Shown: one piece after another, positions 1-8,712 of the stretch
Numbering within the stretch: the first letter of the stretch is position 1
Layout of the letters: the number at the start of each line of letters is the position of its first letter
Source of the DNA: JAJFKB01 sp965230515
GTDB lineage: Bacteria; Pseudomonadota; Gammaproteobacteria; Pseudomonadales; IMCC2047
Direction: 5' to 3'
NCBI GenBank assembly: GCA_965230515.1
Contig: OZ246007.1
Location: 2,480,001 to 2,544,000 of the forward strand
DNA: 64,000 nt
The notes under the pieces: generated by a model
What the model was told of the DNA's origin: nothing
What the model saw: only the letters and a program-made list of their open reading frames with translations
The model's database searches: none
Translations under genes and position numbers: made by a program

Positions 1-903
1 TACCTGAAGCATTTCGGGCTCAATGAAATGCCATTTTCCTTGACTCCTAACACACAGTTTTTCCTCAATATTGGTAGCCATCAGGAGGCAATGAACCTGC
101 TGCTGGTCAGTCTGGAGAATGCCGCCGGATTTATTAAAATTATCGGCGAGGTTGGCACGGGTAAAACGATACTCTGTCGCCAGCTATTAAACAGTCTAGA
201 TGACCGATACGTGACGGCTTACATTCCCAACCCTCATTTGACACCGGCAGGTATGCGTATTGCCTTTGCTGAGGAGTTAGGTGTGGCGGTGCATCGAAAT
301 CAGGGACAGCACCGGGTATTGGCGAAGATTAATGAGCGGCTTATTGAGTTGGCGCAACAGGATAAACTGGTCGTGCTGTTAATTGATGAGGCGCAGGCAA
401 TGCCGGAAGACACTATCGAAGCGCTGCGTTTACTGACGAACCTGGAAACCGAGACACAAAAGCTACTGCAGGTGGTATTGTTTGGTCAACCGGAACTGGA
501 TGAGCTGTTGAGCCGACCTTCGCTGAGACAGCTGAAGCAGCGTATCACCTTCTCCTATGATCTAAAACCGCTTGATATGGATTCGGTTGAACGCTACATA
601 TCGCACCGCCTGTCCGCTTCGGGCTACAACGGAGCTGCTCTTTTTAGCGCGCCTTCCTTAAAGTTGCTTTATCGAGCATCCCGAGGTATACCGCGGCTGG
701 TGAATATCCTGTGTCACAAAGCCCTGATGGTTGCTTTTGGTAAGGGTGAAAGATTGATACAACCGGCTTTTATTCGTCGTGCCGTGGCCGATACCGAAAG
801 TGCTTTTCCTGTCCCGCTGGTCAGTTTCCGGCAGATGCTATTGCTTGGCTCGTGTCTGTTGGCGGCGCTGCTTGCGGGATATAACATTGGGTGGCGATTG
901 TGA
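1..903 (+). CDS. mshM: MSHA biogenesis AAA+ ATPase MshM (5' end at window edge)
   Basis: AAA+ ATPase of the ExeA/MshM group, thought to help assemble the pilus or secretin machine across the cell wall. The frame is open from base 1 and reads Y-L-K-H-F-G-L-N-E-M; family members start M-Y-L-x-x-F, so probably only the start codon lies outside the window. Walker A (G-E-V-G-T-G-K-T) falls near residues 50-57 and Walker B (L-L-I-D-E-A-Q) near 126. One hydrophobic stretch at the C-terminus should anchor the protein in the inner membrane. Its stop codon overlaps the GTG start of mshN. The earlier msh genes (mshH to mshL) would lie left of the window. The assignment rests on motifs plus operon context. 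Confidence 0.88.
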   Translation, partial: YLKHFGLNEMPFSLTPNTQFFLNIGSHQEAMNLLLVSLENAAGFIKIIGEVGTGKTILCRQLLNSLDDRYVTAYIPNPHLTPAGMRIAFAEELGVAVHRNQGQHRVLAKINERLIELAQQDKLVVLLIDEAQAMPEDTIEALRLLTNLETETQKLLQVVLFGQPELDELLSRPSLRQLKQRITFSYDLKPLDMDSVERYISHRLSASGYNGAALFSAPSLKLLYRASRGIPRLVNILCHKALMVAFGKGERLIQPAFIRRAVADTESAFPVPLVSFRQMLLLGSCLLAALLAGYNIGWRL

Positions 904-2324
904 GTCTGGTGAATGACATGTTGCGTGATCTGGATCGACGAAAGTCCTCAGATCAACCGACGTTGCGTGAAGATGGTTCCGGTCTGGCGGTAGCGCCTCC
1001 TGATTCCAAAACGATACTGACGGCTTCGCGATTACTCTTGGCTGCTGGTCTGCTTATTCTGTTTGCCGGCGGTTATTTCTTTTATGGTTTGTATAGCAAA
1101 TACCAGCAGCAACTTGAACGCCAGCAGGTGCTTAATGACGAGGCGCAGGCACTGCTGGTACCCAGGGATGTCGAGTCCAAACCTGCAACTCTGGTTGCGC
1201 AGGAAAAATCGCAAGAACCCGTTCGAATAGAGCAGTTAGCTGTCAGTGAAACGGAAAAGGGAGCGCGTATTGAAATTGGACTGTCGCAGGCTTTGCAGCA
1301 TCGGGTACTGGCAATTGATGAGCAGGAGATCGCTATTGAGCTGCCGGGAGCACAACTTACCCAGTTGTTACCCAGCGTTACCGACAATGGGTTGATTAGC
1401 GCGATCGATGTGGCCAGTAGAGAGCAGGGGTTGAAATTGAATATTCGTCTGGCTCAGAGTGCCACTTTTCAAACCTACCTGCTAAATCAGGAAGACTCGG
1501 TACGTCTCATCGTTGATTTTATTCTCGAGAATACGAAGGTGCCGGGCGGGCAGCCGGCTGTGAAAGATACTGGTGAGCCGGTCAGTAGTGCTGTGCCAAC
1601 GCCACCTGAAACGAGTGATCAACCGGCGCCTGATAAGGAGTTGGATAAGAGTCAGGAGCCGCTTACTGATGATAGTCCTGTGTCAGCTGCGCCAAAGAAT
1701 AGCGCGCCACCGGCCAGTTTCAGTAAAACCACAGCGGTGTTATCTGTAGAGGAGAAAGACCGGATTGTGGCTCAACAGGCAGCCGGGTTGATCAGAGAGG
1801 GGCAGTATGATAACGCTGTCAAACAGTTACAGGGGTTTTTGGCTGAGACACCCGGTGCGCTTAAAACGAGAGTTCTCCTGGCTCGGCTCTACCTACAGCA
1901 GGGCAATTATTCAGCGGTTGAAACATTGTTGACGGCCGGTTTGGACGCAAGACCAGGCTATGGCCCGTTTGTGATATCGATGGCGCGGGTTTTGATGGAG
2001 CAGAGAAAAAACAGCGATGCACTGGCGTTGCTGAAGAAGCATGAAAGTAACCTCAAGACTGATATCGGGTTCCTGTCCCTGTTGGCACCTCTGCTGCAAA
2101 GAGAGGCTTCGCATTCCGAGGCGGTCAGTGTCTTTGGTGCACTTTTACGCCATGACGAGAGTAATGCGCAATGGTGGATAGGTCAGGCTATTTCACTTGA
2201 AGCGCTAGGTAAGAGGCAGCAAGCGCTTCAGGCTTATCTTCGCGCCAGGCGCATTCCGCAAATCGATGCTAGGCTTAGGGAATACGCGAGTAATCGCATA
2301 GCTCAGTTAAGAGAGATGAGATAG
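900..2324 (+). CDS. mshN: MSHA biogenesis protein MshN (TPR protein)
   Basis: Inner-membrane, periplasm-facing TPR protein of the MSHA pilus machine. I place the start at GTG 900, which overlaps the mshM stop as GTGA and gives M-S-L-V-N-D-M-L-R-D-L, the usual MshN opening; an in-frame GTG at 891 is the alternative. A single membrane segment follows at about residues 45-65. Next come a domain resembling the AMIN/secretin-interaction fold (residues about 100-210), a Pro/Ser-rich linker, and TPR-like helices over the last 180 residues (repeated A-x-x-L-L pattern). The stop is four bases before mshE, so translation is probably coupled. Confidence 0.85.
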   Translation: MSLVNDMLRDLDRRKSSDQPTLREDGSGLAVAPPDSKTILTASRLLLAAGLLILFAGGYFFYGLYSKYQQQLERQQVLNDEAQALLVPRDVESKPATLVAQEKSQEPVRIEQLAVSETEKGARIEIGLSQALQHRVLAIDEQEIAIELPGAQLTQLLPSVTDNGLISAIDVASREQGLKLNIRLAQSATFQTYLLNQEDSVRLIVDFILENTKVPGGQPAVKDTGEPVSSAVPTPPETSDQPAPDKELDKSQEPLTDDSPVSAAPKNSAPPASFSKTTAVLSVEEKDRIVAQQAAGLIREGQYDNAVKQLQGFLAETPGALKTRVLLARLYLQQGNYSAVETLLTAGLDARPGYGPFVISMARVLMEQRKNSDALALLKKHESNLKTDIGFLSLLAPLLQREASHSEAVSVFGALLRHDESNAQWWIGQAISLEALGKRQQALQAYLRARRIPQIDARLREYASNRIAQLREMR

Positions 2325-2327
2325 TTT

Positions 2328-4079
2328 ATGACACAACCCAACAAAAAAATTCGCCTGGGCGATCTGTTGGTGCAAAACGGCGTGCTCACAGAGGAGCAGC
2401 TGGTGCAGGCACTGGATGAACAGAAAAAACTGGGCCTGAGGCTTGGTAAGACCCTGGTTCATCTAAAATTTGTTGATGAGGAGCAACTGCTGCAGTTTCT
2501 TTCGCAACAGCTGCATATCCCCTATATCGATATCACAAACTTTGACTTCAACGAAGAGTTAATACGCAGGATACCGGAGACACTGGCTCGCCGTTTTCGA
2601 GCCATTGTGCTGAAAGAGCAGAATGGTGCGTTGCTGGTCGGTATGGCCGATCCGATGGATATCTTTGCTTTTGATGAAATATCCAGAGTACTGGGTCAGG
2701 AGATCGATCAGGCGGTAGTCCGTGAATCCGATCTGCTCAACGCAATGGATATGGTCTATCGGCGTACCAGTGAAATTTCCACTCTGGCTGAAGAGTTGCA
2801 GGATGAGTTGGGTGATGAGCAGTTTGATCTGGGCCAGCTTTCCACCGCAGATGATGAAAGTGAGGCTCCGGTCGTCAAACTGCTGCAATCAATTTTTGAG
2901 GATGCCTTGCAGGTTAAAGCTTCGGATATCCATATTGAACCGGATGCTACGGTGGTCAGGGTTCGACAGCGTATTGATGGCGTATTACAGGAACACGTCA
3001 TGAAAGAGAAGCGTATTACATCAGCGATGGTGTTGCGCCTCAAGTTGATGTCCGGGCTGGATATTTCAGAAAAGCGTATTCCCCAGGATGGCCGCTTTTC
3101 AATTCGTGTAAAACATCACACTATCGATGTGCGTTTATCGACCATTCCAACACAACATGGTGAATCCGTGGTGATGAGGTTGCTGGATCAGTCTGCGGGT
3201 GCGATTGACCTTGATCACTCTGGAATGCCGGCGCAGATGCTGGAACGTTTCAGACAACTGATTCATCGGCCGCACGGCTTGATTCTGGTTACGGGGCCTA
3301 CCGGTAGCGGTAAAACCACAACACTTTATGGCGCATTGAGTGAACTGAACTGCCCGGAAAAGAAAATTATAACGGTGGAAGATCCGGTAGAGTATCAGCT
3401 TGAACGTATTACGCAGGTGCAGGTAAACCCGAAAATTGGATTGACCTTCGGTTCGGTGTTGCGCGCTACCCTGCGCCAGGACCCCGAAATATTGCTGGTC
3501 GGTGAGATTCGGGATCATGAAACCGCAGAAATTGCCTTGCGTGCATCCATGACCGGGCACTTGGTTTTGTCGACCTTGCATACCAACGATGCTTTGGCCA
3601 GCGCCATGCGCCTGATTGATATTGGCGCGCCAGGTTATCTTGTCGCATCGTCTTTGCGTGCTGTGGTATCTCAGCGGCTGGTGCGCCGGGTTTGTGAAAA
3701 CTGCAAGCAGGATTGTGCACCGGATGAACAGGAGATGGTGCTGCTGGAATCTATTCTGGATGCAGATGAATTGGAGCGTACTCGCTTTAAAAAGGGGACT
3801 GGTTGTCAGTCCTGTAATCACACTGGCTACAAAGGGCGGATTGGTATCTTTGAGTTGCTGGAGGTGAACCCGTTAATGGCAGATGCCCTGCGAAGGAATG
3901 ACGCCTCTGGTTTTACCAAGGCAGCCATTGCCAGCCCCAGCTTTAAGCCGTTGATTACTTCTGCAATGGAGTATGCCTCAAAAGGTATTATTTCGCTGGA
4001 GGAGGTGTTCCGGGTCGCCGAGCAGGTGGACGAATCGGAAGAGAATGTCGATGCGGGAGTAGTCGAGCCCCCCTTATAA
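2328..4079 (+). CDS. mshE: MSHA pilus extension ATPase MshE with c-di-GMP-binding MshEN domain
   Basis: GspE/PilB-family hexameric ATPase that powers MSHA pilus extension at the cytoplasmic face. The N-terminal 130 residues contain the two-part MshEN signature (R-L-G-D-L-L-V near residue 9, then L-G-K-T-L-V about 30 residues later) known from MshE of Vibrio cholerae to bind cyclic di-GMP. Walker A is G-P-T-G-S-G-K-T at residues 323-330, followed by the Walker B and His-box regions. Near the C-terminus two CxxC pairs (C-E-N-C, C-Q-S-C) form the zinc motif of this family. At 583 residues it is full length. Pilus extension is therefore probably controlled by c-di-GMP; this is inferred from the family. 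Confidence 0.92.
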   Translation: MTQPNKKIRLGDLLVQNGVLTEEQLVQALDEQKKLGLRLGKTLVHLKFVDEEQLLQFLSQQLHIPYIDITNFDFNEELIRRIPETLARRFRAIVLKEQNGALLVGMADPMDIFAFDEISRVLGQEIDQAVVRESDLLNAMDMVYRRTSEISTLAEELQDELGDEQFDLGQLSTADDESEAPVVKLLQSIFEDALQVKASDIHIEPDATVVRVRQRIDGVLQEHVMKEKRITSAMVLRLKLMSGLDISEKRIPQDGRFSIRVKHHTIDVRLSTIPTQHGESVVMRLLDQSAGAIDLDHSGMPAQMLERFRQLIHRPHGLILVTGPTGSGKTTTLYGALSELNCPEKKIITVEDPVEYQLERITQVQVNPKIGLTFGSVLRATLRQDPEILLVGEIRDHETAEIALRASMTGHLVLSTLHTNDALASAMRLIDIGAPGYLVASSLRAVVSQRLVRRVCENCKQDCAPDEQEMVLLESILDADELERTRFKKGTGCQSCNHTGYKGRIGIFELLEVNPLMADALRRNDASGFTKAAIASPSFKPLITSAMEYASKGIISLEEVFRVAEQVDESEENVDAGVVEPPL

Positions 4080-4132
4080 AGGGCTTGCTCGAGGTCGGGT
4101 CGATTTTTCAGTTAAACAGGAATTGATTAAAC

Positions 4133-5362
4133 ATGCCAACCTATCAATACCAGGTACGCAATCAACAGGGTGAGCTGGTCACCGGCAGACTGGAGGGTGC
4201 TAATGCCGAAGCGGTTGCTTCGCTGTTGGGTAATCGGGGTATGATTCCGCTGAATATTCAGGAAGCGGCAGCAGCCAGTACTGCTAAAACGGGTAGCAAC
4301 AAACCGCTGCTTCAGCGACGCCGAATAAGCCTGGATGAGTTGATTATTTTCAGTCGGCAAATGTTTAGCCTCGCAAAAGCAGGGGTGCCGATTATTCGCG
4401 CATTAAGGGGGCTGGCAGGCTCAGCAAGAAATCTGGTACTGAAGGAAACCCTGTTTGATGTTGCGGAATCCCTTGAATCGGGTATTGATCTGGCGTCATC
4501 GCTAAATCGGCATCCCAAACTGTTTTCGGAGCTATACGTCAGCGTTGTTCACGTGGGAGAAAACACCGGGCGGCTGGATCTTGCTTTTAAGCAGGTGGCG
4601 GGGTACCTCGAGTTGGAACGGGATACTAAAAAACGCGTTAGCGCGGCAACACGGTATCCAATGTTTGTGATTCTGGCGATTGTGGTCGCTGTTGGTGTGA
4701 TTAACGTACTGGTGGTGCCCGCTTTTTCCAAGCTGTTTGAGAGTTTTAATGCGGAATTGCCCTGGCAAACACGTTTTCTGATCTGGTGCTCGGATTTCAC
4801 GATAAATAACTGGTACTGGATATTGCTGGTGATTGTCGGACTGTTTTTCTCCGTCCGCTACTATATTAATACCAAAAATGGGCGCCTGGTCTGGGATCGC
4901 TATAAGTTAAAGATTCCTTTGATTGGTCCGATCTATGAGCGAATTAACCTGGGTCGTTTTGCGCGTACTTACGCGATGGTGGTCCGTGCAGGTGTGCCAG
5001 TGGTTCAGGCGCTGGCGGTAGTGGGCAAGGCGGTTGGCAATAGCTATGTGGCGCAACGTATCGCTTCCATGAGTAATGGTATTGAGCGTGGTGAGAGTTT
5101 TAGCCGTACAGCAAACAATACAGGCCTGTTTTCACCCCTGGTGATGCAGATGATCTCGGTGGGAGAGGAGACCGGGTCGATGGATGACCTGCTCGATGAG
5201 GTGGCGGATTTCTATGAGCAGGAGGTTGATTACGATCTGAAGAGCCTTGGCGACAAGATCGAGCCAATCCTGCTGCTTGTGGTGGCCGGTATGGTGATGA
5301 TTCTGGCGTTGGGTGTATTCCTGCCGATGTGGGATCTATCCAGTGCTGTAAAAGGAGGGTAG
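4133..5362 (+). CDS. mshG: MSHA inner-membrane platform protein MshG
   Basis: GspF/PilC-family inner-membrane platform protein on which the MshE ATPase acts during pilus assembly. It has an N-terminal cytoplasmic domain (Y-Q-Y-x-V opening) and two T2SSF domains, each followed by membrane segments, with hydrophobic stretches near residues 175-200, 225-245 and 375-400. It is 409 residues, normal for the family. A 53-bp gap separates it from mshE. The stop codon overlaps a strong Shine-Dalgarno for the next gene (AAAGGAGG at 5351-5358). Confidence 0.9.
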   Translation: MPTYQYQVRNQQGELVTGRLEGANAEAVASLLGNRGMIPLNIQEAAAASTAKTGSNKPLLQRRRISLDELIIFSRQMFSLAKAGVPIIRALRGLAGSARNLVLKETLFDVAESLESGIDLASSLNRHPKLFSELYVSVVHVGENTGRLDLAFKQVAGYLELERDTKKRVSAATRYPMFVILAIVVAVGVINVLVVPAFSKLFESFNAELPWQTRFLIWCSDFTINNWYWILLVIVGLFFSVRYYINTKNGRLVWDRYKLKIPLIGPIYERINLGRFARTYAMVVRAGVPVVQALAVVGKAVGNSYVAQRIASMSNGIERGESFSRTANNTGLFSPLVMQMISVGEETGSMDDLLDEVADFYEQEVDYDLKSLGDKIEPILLLVVAGMVMILALGVFLPMWDLSSAVKGG

Positions 5363-5366
5363 CAGC

Positions 5367-5885
5367 TTGGCTGGTGAGAGAGGATATTCTCATCTGGAAC
5401 TGATGCTCGCGCTGACACTGATACTGATTTTTATCAGTGGAGCTTTAAAAGTGTTGATTGGTTTTTCCGCTGAGTCGGAAAAAATGGATATGGAGCAGGT
5501 GTTGCATAACCTGAAGCAGTCAATTCTGGTCACAGTAGGGGAGCATTTGGTTGAATCGGATCTCTTCGAACTACAGCGACTACAGGGAAGCAATCCGGTG
5601 CTGTTGTTAAGGTCGAACCCGGATAACTATATCGGGGAGCGAGGTGACCTGGATGAGCGGCCACCAGCGGGTTACTGGTATTACAATTATGATCGGCAGG
5701 TTTTGATCTATCGTGTAATTCACACCCGCTCTTTTCGCAGTCGGGGCACGTTGACAGATGAGGCAGCATTTAAACTTAATCTCATTTTTACCGATAACAA
5801 TAATAACGGGCGGTTTGATCGAGGGGTTGATGTGGTGCAAAGCTTGAGGCTGGAGCCACAGGCAAGGTATGAGTGGGTCAATTAG
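5367..5885 (+). CDS. mshF: MshF-like pilus accessory protein
   Basis: Small bitopic protein at the position of mshF (between mshG and the first prepilin in Vibrio-type MSHA operons). The start is TTG 5367, seven bases after the Shine-Dalgarno AAAGGAGG; no ATG fits as well. One membrane helix lies at residues 10-30, preceded by G-Y-S-H-L-E-L, which resembles a type IV prepilin leader (G/Y-S-x-x-E). The rest is a soluble domain with an acidic Asn-rich loop. The 3' end runs 26 bases short of the mshB start. The name rests mostly on position, because MshF proteins are poorly conserved; it could also be called a minor pseudopilin. Confidence 0.6.
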   Translation: MAGERGYSHLELMLALTLILIFISGALKVLIGFSAESEKMDMEQVLHNLKQSILVTVGEHLVESDLFELQRLQGSNPVLLLRSNPDNYIGERGDLDERPPAGYWYYNYDRQVLIYRVIHTRSFRSRGTLTDEAAFKLNLIFTDNNNNGRFDRGVDVVQSLRLEPQARYEWVN

Positions 5886-5910
5886 AACGAAAAGATACTA
5901 CGGAGCGGAT

Positions 5911-6450
5911 ATGAAAAAGCAAACGGGGTTTACCATTATTGAACTCGTGATTGTGATTGTAATTCTGGGGCTGTTGGCTGCGACCGCGCTACCCAGGTTT
6001 TTGAATGTGACGGATGATGCCGAGGCGGCCGCCACAGAAGCGGTGGGTGGTGGATTTGCAACGGGTATATCGCTCGCACATGCACGCTGGGTGGCGGACG
6101 GACATAGTCGCGGCACGGCGGATATATTGATTACCCTTGAGGGCAGCAATGTCAATATGAATGAAAGGGGCTGGCCGGCCAATACCGGTACTGTGGGCGC
6201 CGGTCTTGACGATCAGACGGAAGAGGAGTGCCAGGAGATCTGGAATACTCTGTTACAGAGTCCTCCTTCAACCTCAATTGTTACCGGGGACAGGGGTAAA
6301 GCACGTTTTCATATCACCGTTATTAATGCGAATCCGGATGTGTGTCGTTATGAGTTGGCGCGGGTGCCGGCGGCAAATCCGCCGACCCACAGAATTGACT
6401 ATAACGTGGCTACAGGGCAGGTCATCACCACCGTTCCTGATTTAAGGTAA
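5911..6450 (+). CDS. mshB: MSHA minor prepilin MshB-like
   Basis: Type IV prepilin. The start at ATG 5911 gives a short leader M-K-K-Q-T-G followed by F-T-I-I-E-L-V-I-V-I-V, the cleavage and methylation site of prepilin peptidase, with Glu at mature position 5. An upstream in-frame ATG at 5869 would add an unlikely leader and overlaps mshF. The mature part has a globular domain with two cysteines in its second half that could form the D-region disulfide. It sits just before the major pilin gene, the mshB position. At 180 residues it is typical. Confidence 0.82.
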   Translation: MKKQTGFTIIELVIVIVILGLLAATALPRFLNVTDDAEAAATEAVGGGFATGISLAHARWVADGHSRGTADILITLEGSNVNMNERGWPANTGTVGAGLDDQTEEECQEIWNTLLQSPPSTSIVTGDRGKARFHITVINANPDVCRYELARVPAANPPTHRIDYNVATGQVITTVPDLR

Positions 6451-6501
6451 CTGTTTAATATATAAAACAATATACGGTTTTTCCGTGTTGATGTTGGTGT
6501 T

Positions 6502-6532
6502 GTTGAACTATTTTTAAATTACCCTGTTCAAC
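6502..6532. repeat. Inverted repeat upstream of major pilin gene
   Basis: Perfect 7-bp inverted repeat GTTGAAC (6502-6508) and GTTCAAC (6526-6532) separated by 17 A/T-rich bases. It lies in the only sizeable gap between the early msh genes and the major pilin, directly before a putative promoter, so it may be an operator or a weak transcript structure. No regulator is assigned. Confidence 0.45.
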
Positions 6533-6560
6533 TTGTATATTCGAGAATTTCGGCTATAAA
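6533..6560 (+). promoter_or_regulatory. Putative promoter for major pilin gene mshA
   Basis: TTGTAT (6533-6538), 16-bp spacer, TATAAA (6555-6560), about 46 bp before the mshA start, in an A/T-rich 156-bp gap. An own promoter for the major pilin is expected because it is needed in large excess over the minor components. The -35 match is weak. Confidence 0.4.
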
Positions 6561-6606
6561 TTAAGAAAGTAAAATTTATCAACCCTATGAATGAATTGGA
6601 CGCAAC

Positions 6607-7131
6607 ATGAACAGAAAGCAAACAGGTTTCACCATTATAGAATTGGTTATTGTGATCGTAGTGCTGGGTATTCTGGCGGCGGTGGCGATTCCCCGTTTCA
6701 CCGATTTTACCGGAAGCTCACGCCAGGCGGTTTTGGCAGGGATTTCGGGCTCGATTACCAGCGCTAATACGCAGGTTTATGCGCAGGCATTAATACAGGG
6801 TAAGCAAACACTGGGTAACACCACGACAACTGTGCCGGGTATTGATGCAAATAATGATGGTAATGATGACACGGTGCCTACACGCTTTGGCTATCTGCGT
6901 GATACTGGAGCTGGTAGCACAGCGATGCAGTCGCTATTGCAGGTCGAGGATGGATCAGGGTTAAACAGCAGTAATGCGATCGCTTTTCAGGTGGCGGGTG
7001 GAAGAATCAATGTTGGCTATGATTTTGATGGGGATGGTAATGTTACTGATGATGATTGTCATGTCATCTACACCGAATCAACCGGTGCTTCGCAGCTTCC
7101 GGTAATCACCTATGAGATTACCGACTGCTAA
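6607..7131 (+). CDS. mshA: MSHA major pilin MshA
   Basis: Probable major pilin subunit. Leader M-N-R-K-Q-T-G, then F-T-I-I-E-L-V-I-V-I-V with Glu5, matching class IV prepilin processing. The globular domain is rich in Ser, Thr, Gly and Asn (substrate-like surface residues), and contains D-F-D-G-D-G-N-V-T-D-D-D, which looks like a calcium-binding loop, near the C-terminus. One Cys lies in that loop region and one is the last residue, positioned to form the C-terminal disulfide. Length 174 residues. It has its own upstream gap with promoter-like elements, as expected for the most abundant subunit. Which of the three adjacent prepilins is really the major one is inferred from position. Confidence 0.8.
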   Translation: MNRKQTGFTIIELVIVIVVLGILAAVAIPRFTDFTGSSRQAVLAGISGSITSANTQVYAQALIQGKQTLGNTTTTVPGIDANNDGNDDTVPTRFGYLRDTGAGSTAMQSLLQVEDGSGLNSSNAIAFQVAGGRINVGYDFDGDGNVTDDDCHVIYTESTGASQLPVITYEITDC

Positions 7132-7144
7132 CGGTAACTGAATT

Positions 7145-7624
7145 ATGGGTCGACAGTTAATTAATCGAGGGCCGGTGCGGAATTTAGCTTGTGTCGAGCA
7201 GGGGTTTACCCTGGTCGAACTGGTCGTAGTGGTGGTGTTGCTGGGTATACTGGCCGCCACCGTAGCACCGCGCTTTGTTGATCTGACAGGTGATGCGGAA
7301 CGTTCAACTGTAAGAGGTTTCGCGGAAGCGGTCAATGGTGGCAATAATATCAATTTTGCCACCTGGCTGGCACGACGCAGCAGCCCAACGGCTTCCGTAG
7401 GTGCGCCAGTCAAGGACACCACCGACGGTTGTACCGATGCGGTCGCGCAGGCGCTGTTGCAGGAGTCTTTTGATACCACCAAGTATGAAGTGGTGGTGAG
7501 CGGTACCGGTGCAGCTGATTCCGGCAGCAATAATCTGGCTTTGGGAGCAGAGAAAAGCTGTGATTTCAGGGTGAAGTCCACACCCACTATTCTGGCTAGC
7601 CTGACGCTGAGTGGTGCCAGGTGA
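7145..7624 (+). CDS. Additional MshA/MshB-type prepilin
   Basis: A third consecutive prepilin gene that has no counterpart in the Vibrio mshBACD order. The leader is longer (about 20 residues, ending C-V-E-Q-G) before F-T-L-V-E-L-V-V-V-V-V with Glu5. The mature part is about 140 residues with two cysteines bracketing the D-region. It begins 13 bases after mshA with no terminator between, so it is cotranscribed. It resembles mshA in the first 50 mature residues (P-R-F-V-D-L-T-G versus P-R-F-T-D-F-T-G), which suggests an old duplication of the major pilin. Confidence 0.75.
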   Translation: MGRQLINRGPVRNLACVEQGFTLVELVVVVVLLGILAATVAPRFVDLTGDAERSTVRGFAEAVNGGNNINFATWLARRSSPTASVGAPVKDTTDGCTDAVAQALLQESFDTTKYEVVVSGTGAADSGSNNLALGAEKSCDFRVKSTPTILASLTLSGAR

Positions 7625-7658
7625 GAAAGTGAAGCCCGCCCGCCAGTGGACGCTTTAA

Positions 7659-7674
7659 CCCCGAAAAGTCGGGG
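7659..7674 (+). other. Short hairpin between prepilin gene and mshC
   Basis: CCCCGA (7659-7664), AAAG loop, TCGGGG (7669-7674), 15 bp before the mshC start. No T-run follows, so it is a weak terminator at best; it could instead stabilise the pilin message upstream or limit expression of the minor pilins downstream. Confidence 0.45.
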
Positions 7675-7689
7675 TACATTAAGGACCAG

Positions 7690-8136
7690 ATGAACATTTC
7701 CAAGAATCAGGGGTTCACACTATTAGAGCTGATCGTCACGCTGATTCTGGTGGGCATTCTGGCTGTGAGTGCGGTTTCCCGTTTCGGGGAAGAGAGTGCT
7801 TTTGCAGTTAAAATAGAGCAGGAGAACCTGATCTCCATACTCAACCAGGCACAGCAACTGGCAATGTCCGGTCAGTCTGTAGAGTTTTCGGTCATTGCTG
7901 GATCTCCGCAGAGTGTAGCGATCCGCTTGGGCTCTCCGCTAGCGTACTACAGCGTCGGCAGTATCAAGTATCCACAAGTGGCGCATCGGGATGTGGTTAT
8001 TTCTCCTTCTCCAGTAGTAATCACCTACAGCAACTTAGGTCGACCCAACGCCCCTGTCAGTTTTACTGTCAGTGCGGCAGCCGGGGGTTCAGCCGGTGTC
8101 TGTCTGGAAAATTCAGGGTATGCCCATGCCTGTTAA
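7690..8136 (+). CDS. mshC: MSHA minor prepilin MshC
   Basis: GspH-like minor prepilin. Leader M-N-I-S-K-N-Q-G, then F-T-L-L-E-L-I-V-T-L-I-L with Glu5. The short globular part (about 110 residues) ends with two cysteines (G-V-C-L-E-N-S-G-Y-A-H-A-C). A Shine-Dalgarno-like AAGGA stands at 7680-7684. The 3' end overlaps the likely mshD start by 17 bases. Minor pilins of this class usually form the initiating tip complex with the mshD, O and P products. Confidence 0.8.
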   Translation: MNISKNQGFTLLELIVTLILVGILAVSAVSRFGEESAFAVKIEQENLISILNQAQQLAMSGQSVEFSVIAGSPQSVAIRLGSPLAYYSVGSIKYPQVAHRDVVISPSPVVITYSNLGRPNAPVSFTVSAAAGGSAGVCLENSGYAHAC

Positions 8137-8632
8137 AATTTTAAAGCCTTCAGTGCAACATCGGCAGCCGACTGTCAGCAAGGGCTTTACGCTTATTGAA
8201 TTGATCGTGTTCATTATCATTATTGGCATTGCCACGGTGGGATTGTTTTCTGCGTTGAATCAACACAACCTGTCCAGCGTGGATCCGATTTATCAGGTAC
8301 GCGCATTGGAATTGGCGCAGGCGCAGCTTGATGAGATTGTTGGAAAGCGCTACGACCAGAACAGCCCTAATGGAGGTTTTCCGCCCTGTAACAGCGGTGA
8401 GGCCGGAGCCTTGGCCTGCAACTCGTTTGCCGCGGGAGATAAAGCCGCCCTTGACGATATTGATGACTATGATGGATTTAATGCGGTACCGACTATCTAT
8501 GGTGGCTATACGGTGAACGTTCAGGTTACAGCGGTTACCTTGACGGGGCAGCCGGCTAAACTGGTGGCGGTGCAGGTGACCCCTCCAGTGGGAGAGCCGG
8601 TTAATCTCAGTGCTTACCGGGCCAATTTTTAG
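8120..8632 (+). CDS. mshD: MSHA minor prepilin MshD
   Basis: GspI/PilV-like prepilin. I choose ATG 8120 because it leaves a 20-odd residue leader ending in S-K-G before F-T-L-I-E-L-I-V-F-I-I-I; the frame opens further upstream but there lies inside mshC. The mature region carries A-L-E-L-A-Q-A-Q-L-D-E-I, the helix pattern typical of MshD, and two cysteines about 11 residues apart in an acidic loop. It overlaps mshC and is followed after 80 bases by mshO. Confidence 0.8.
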   Translation: MPMPVKILKPSVQHRQPTVSKGFTLIELIVFIIIIGIATVGLFSALNQHNLSSVDPIYQVRALELAQAQLDEIVGKRYDQNSPNGGFPPCNSGEAGALACNSFAAGDKAALDDIDDYDGFNAVPTIYGGYTVNVQVTAVTLTGQPAKLVAVQVTPPVGEPVNLSAYRANF

Positions 8633-8712
8633 GCTATGCCGCCATGATGCCGGAAATTACACAACGGAGCCGAAGGTGCAATTTCGGTCCCATATACAGC
8701 ATACCAAATGCG

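Noticed and set aside
3135..3821. Long minus-strand open frame (228 codons) inside mshE
   Set aside because: Antisense to the conserved ATPase core; no protein features.
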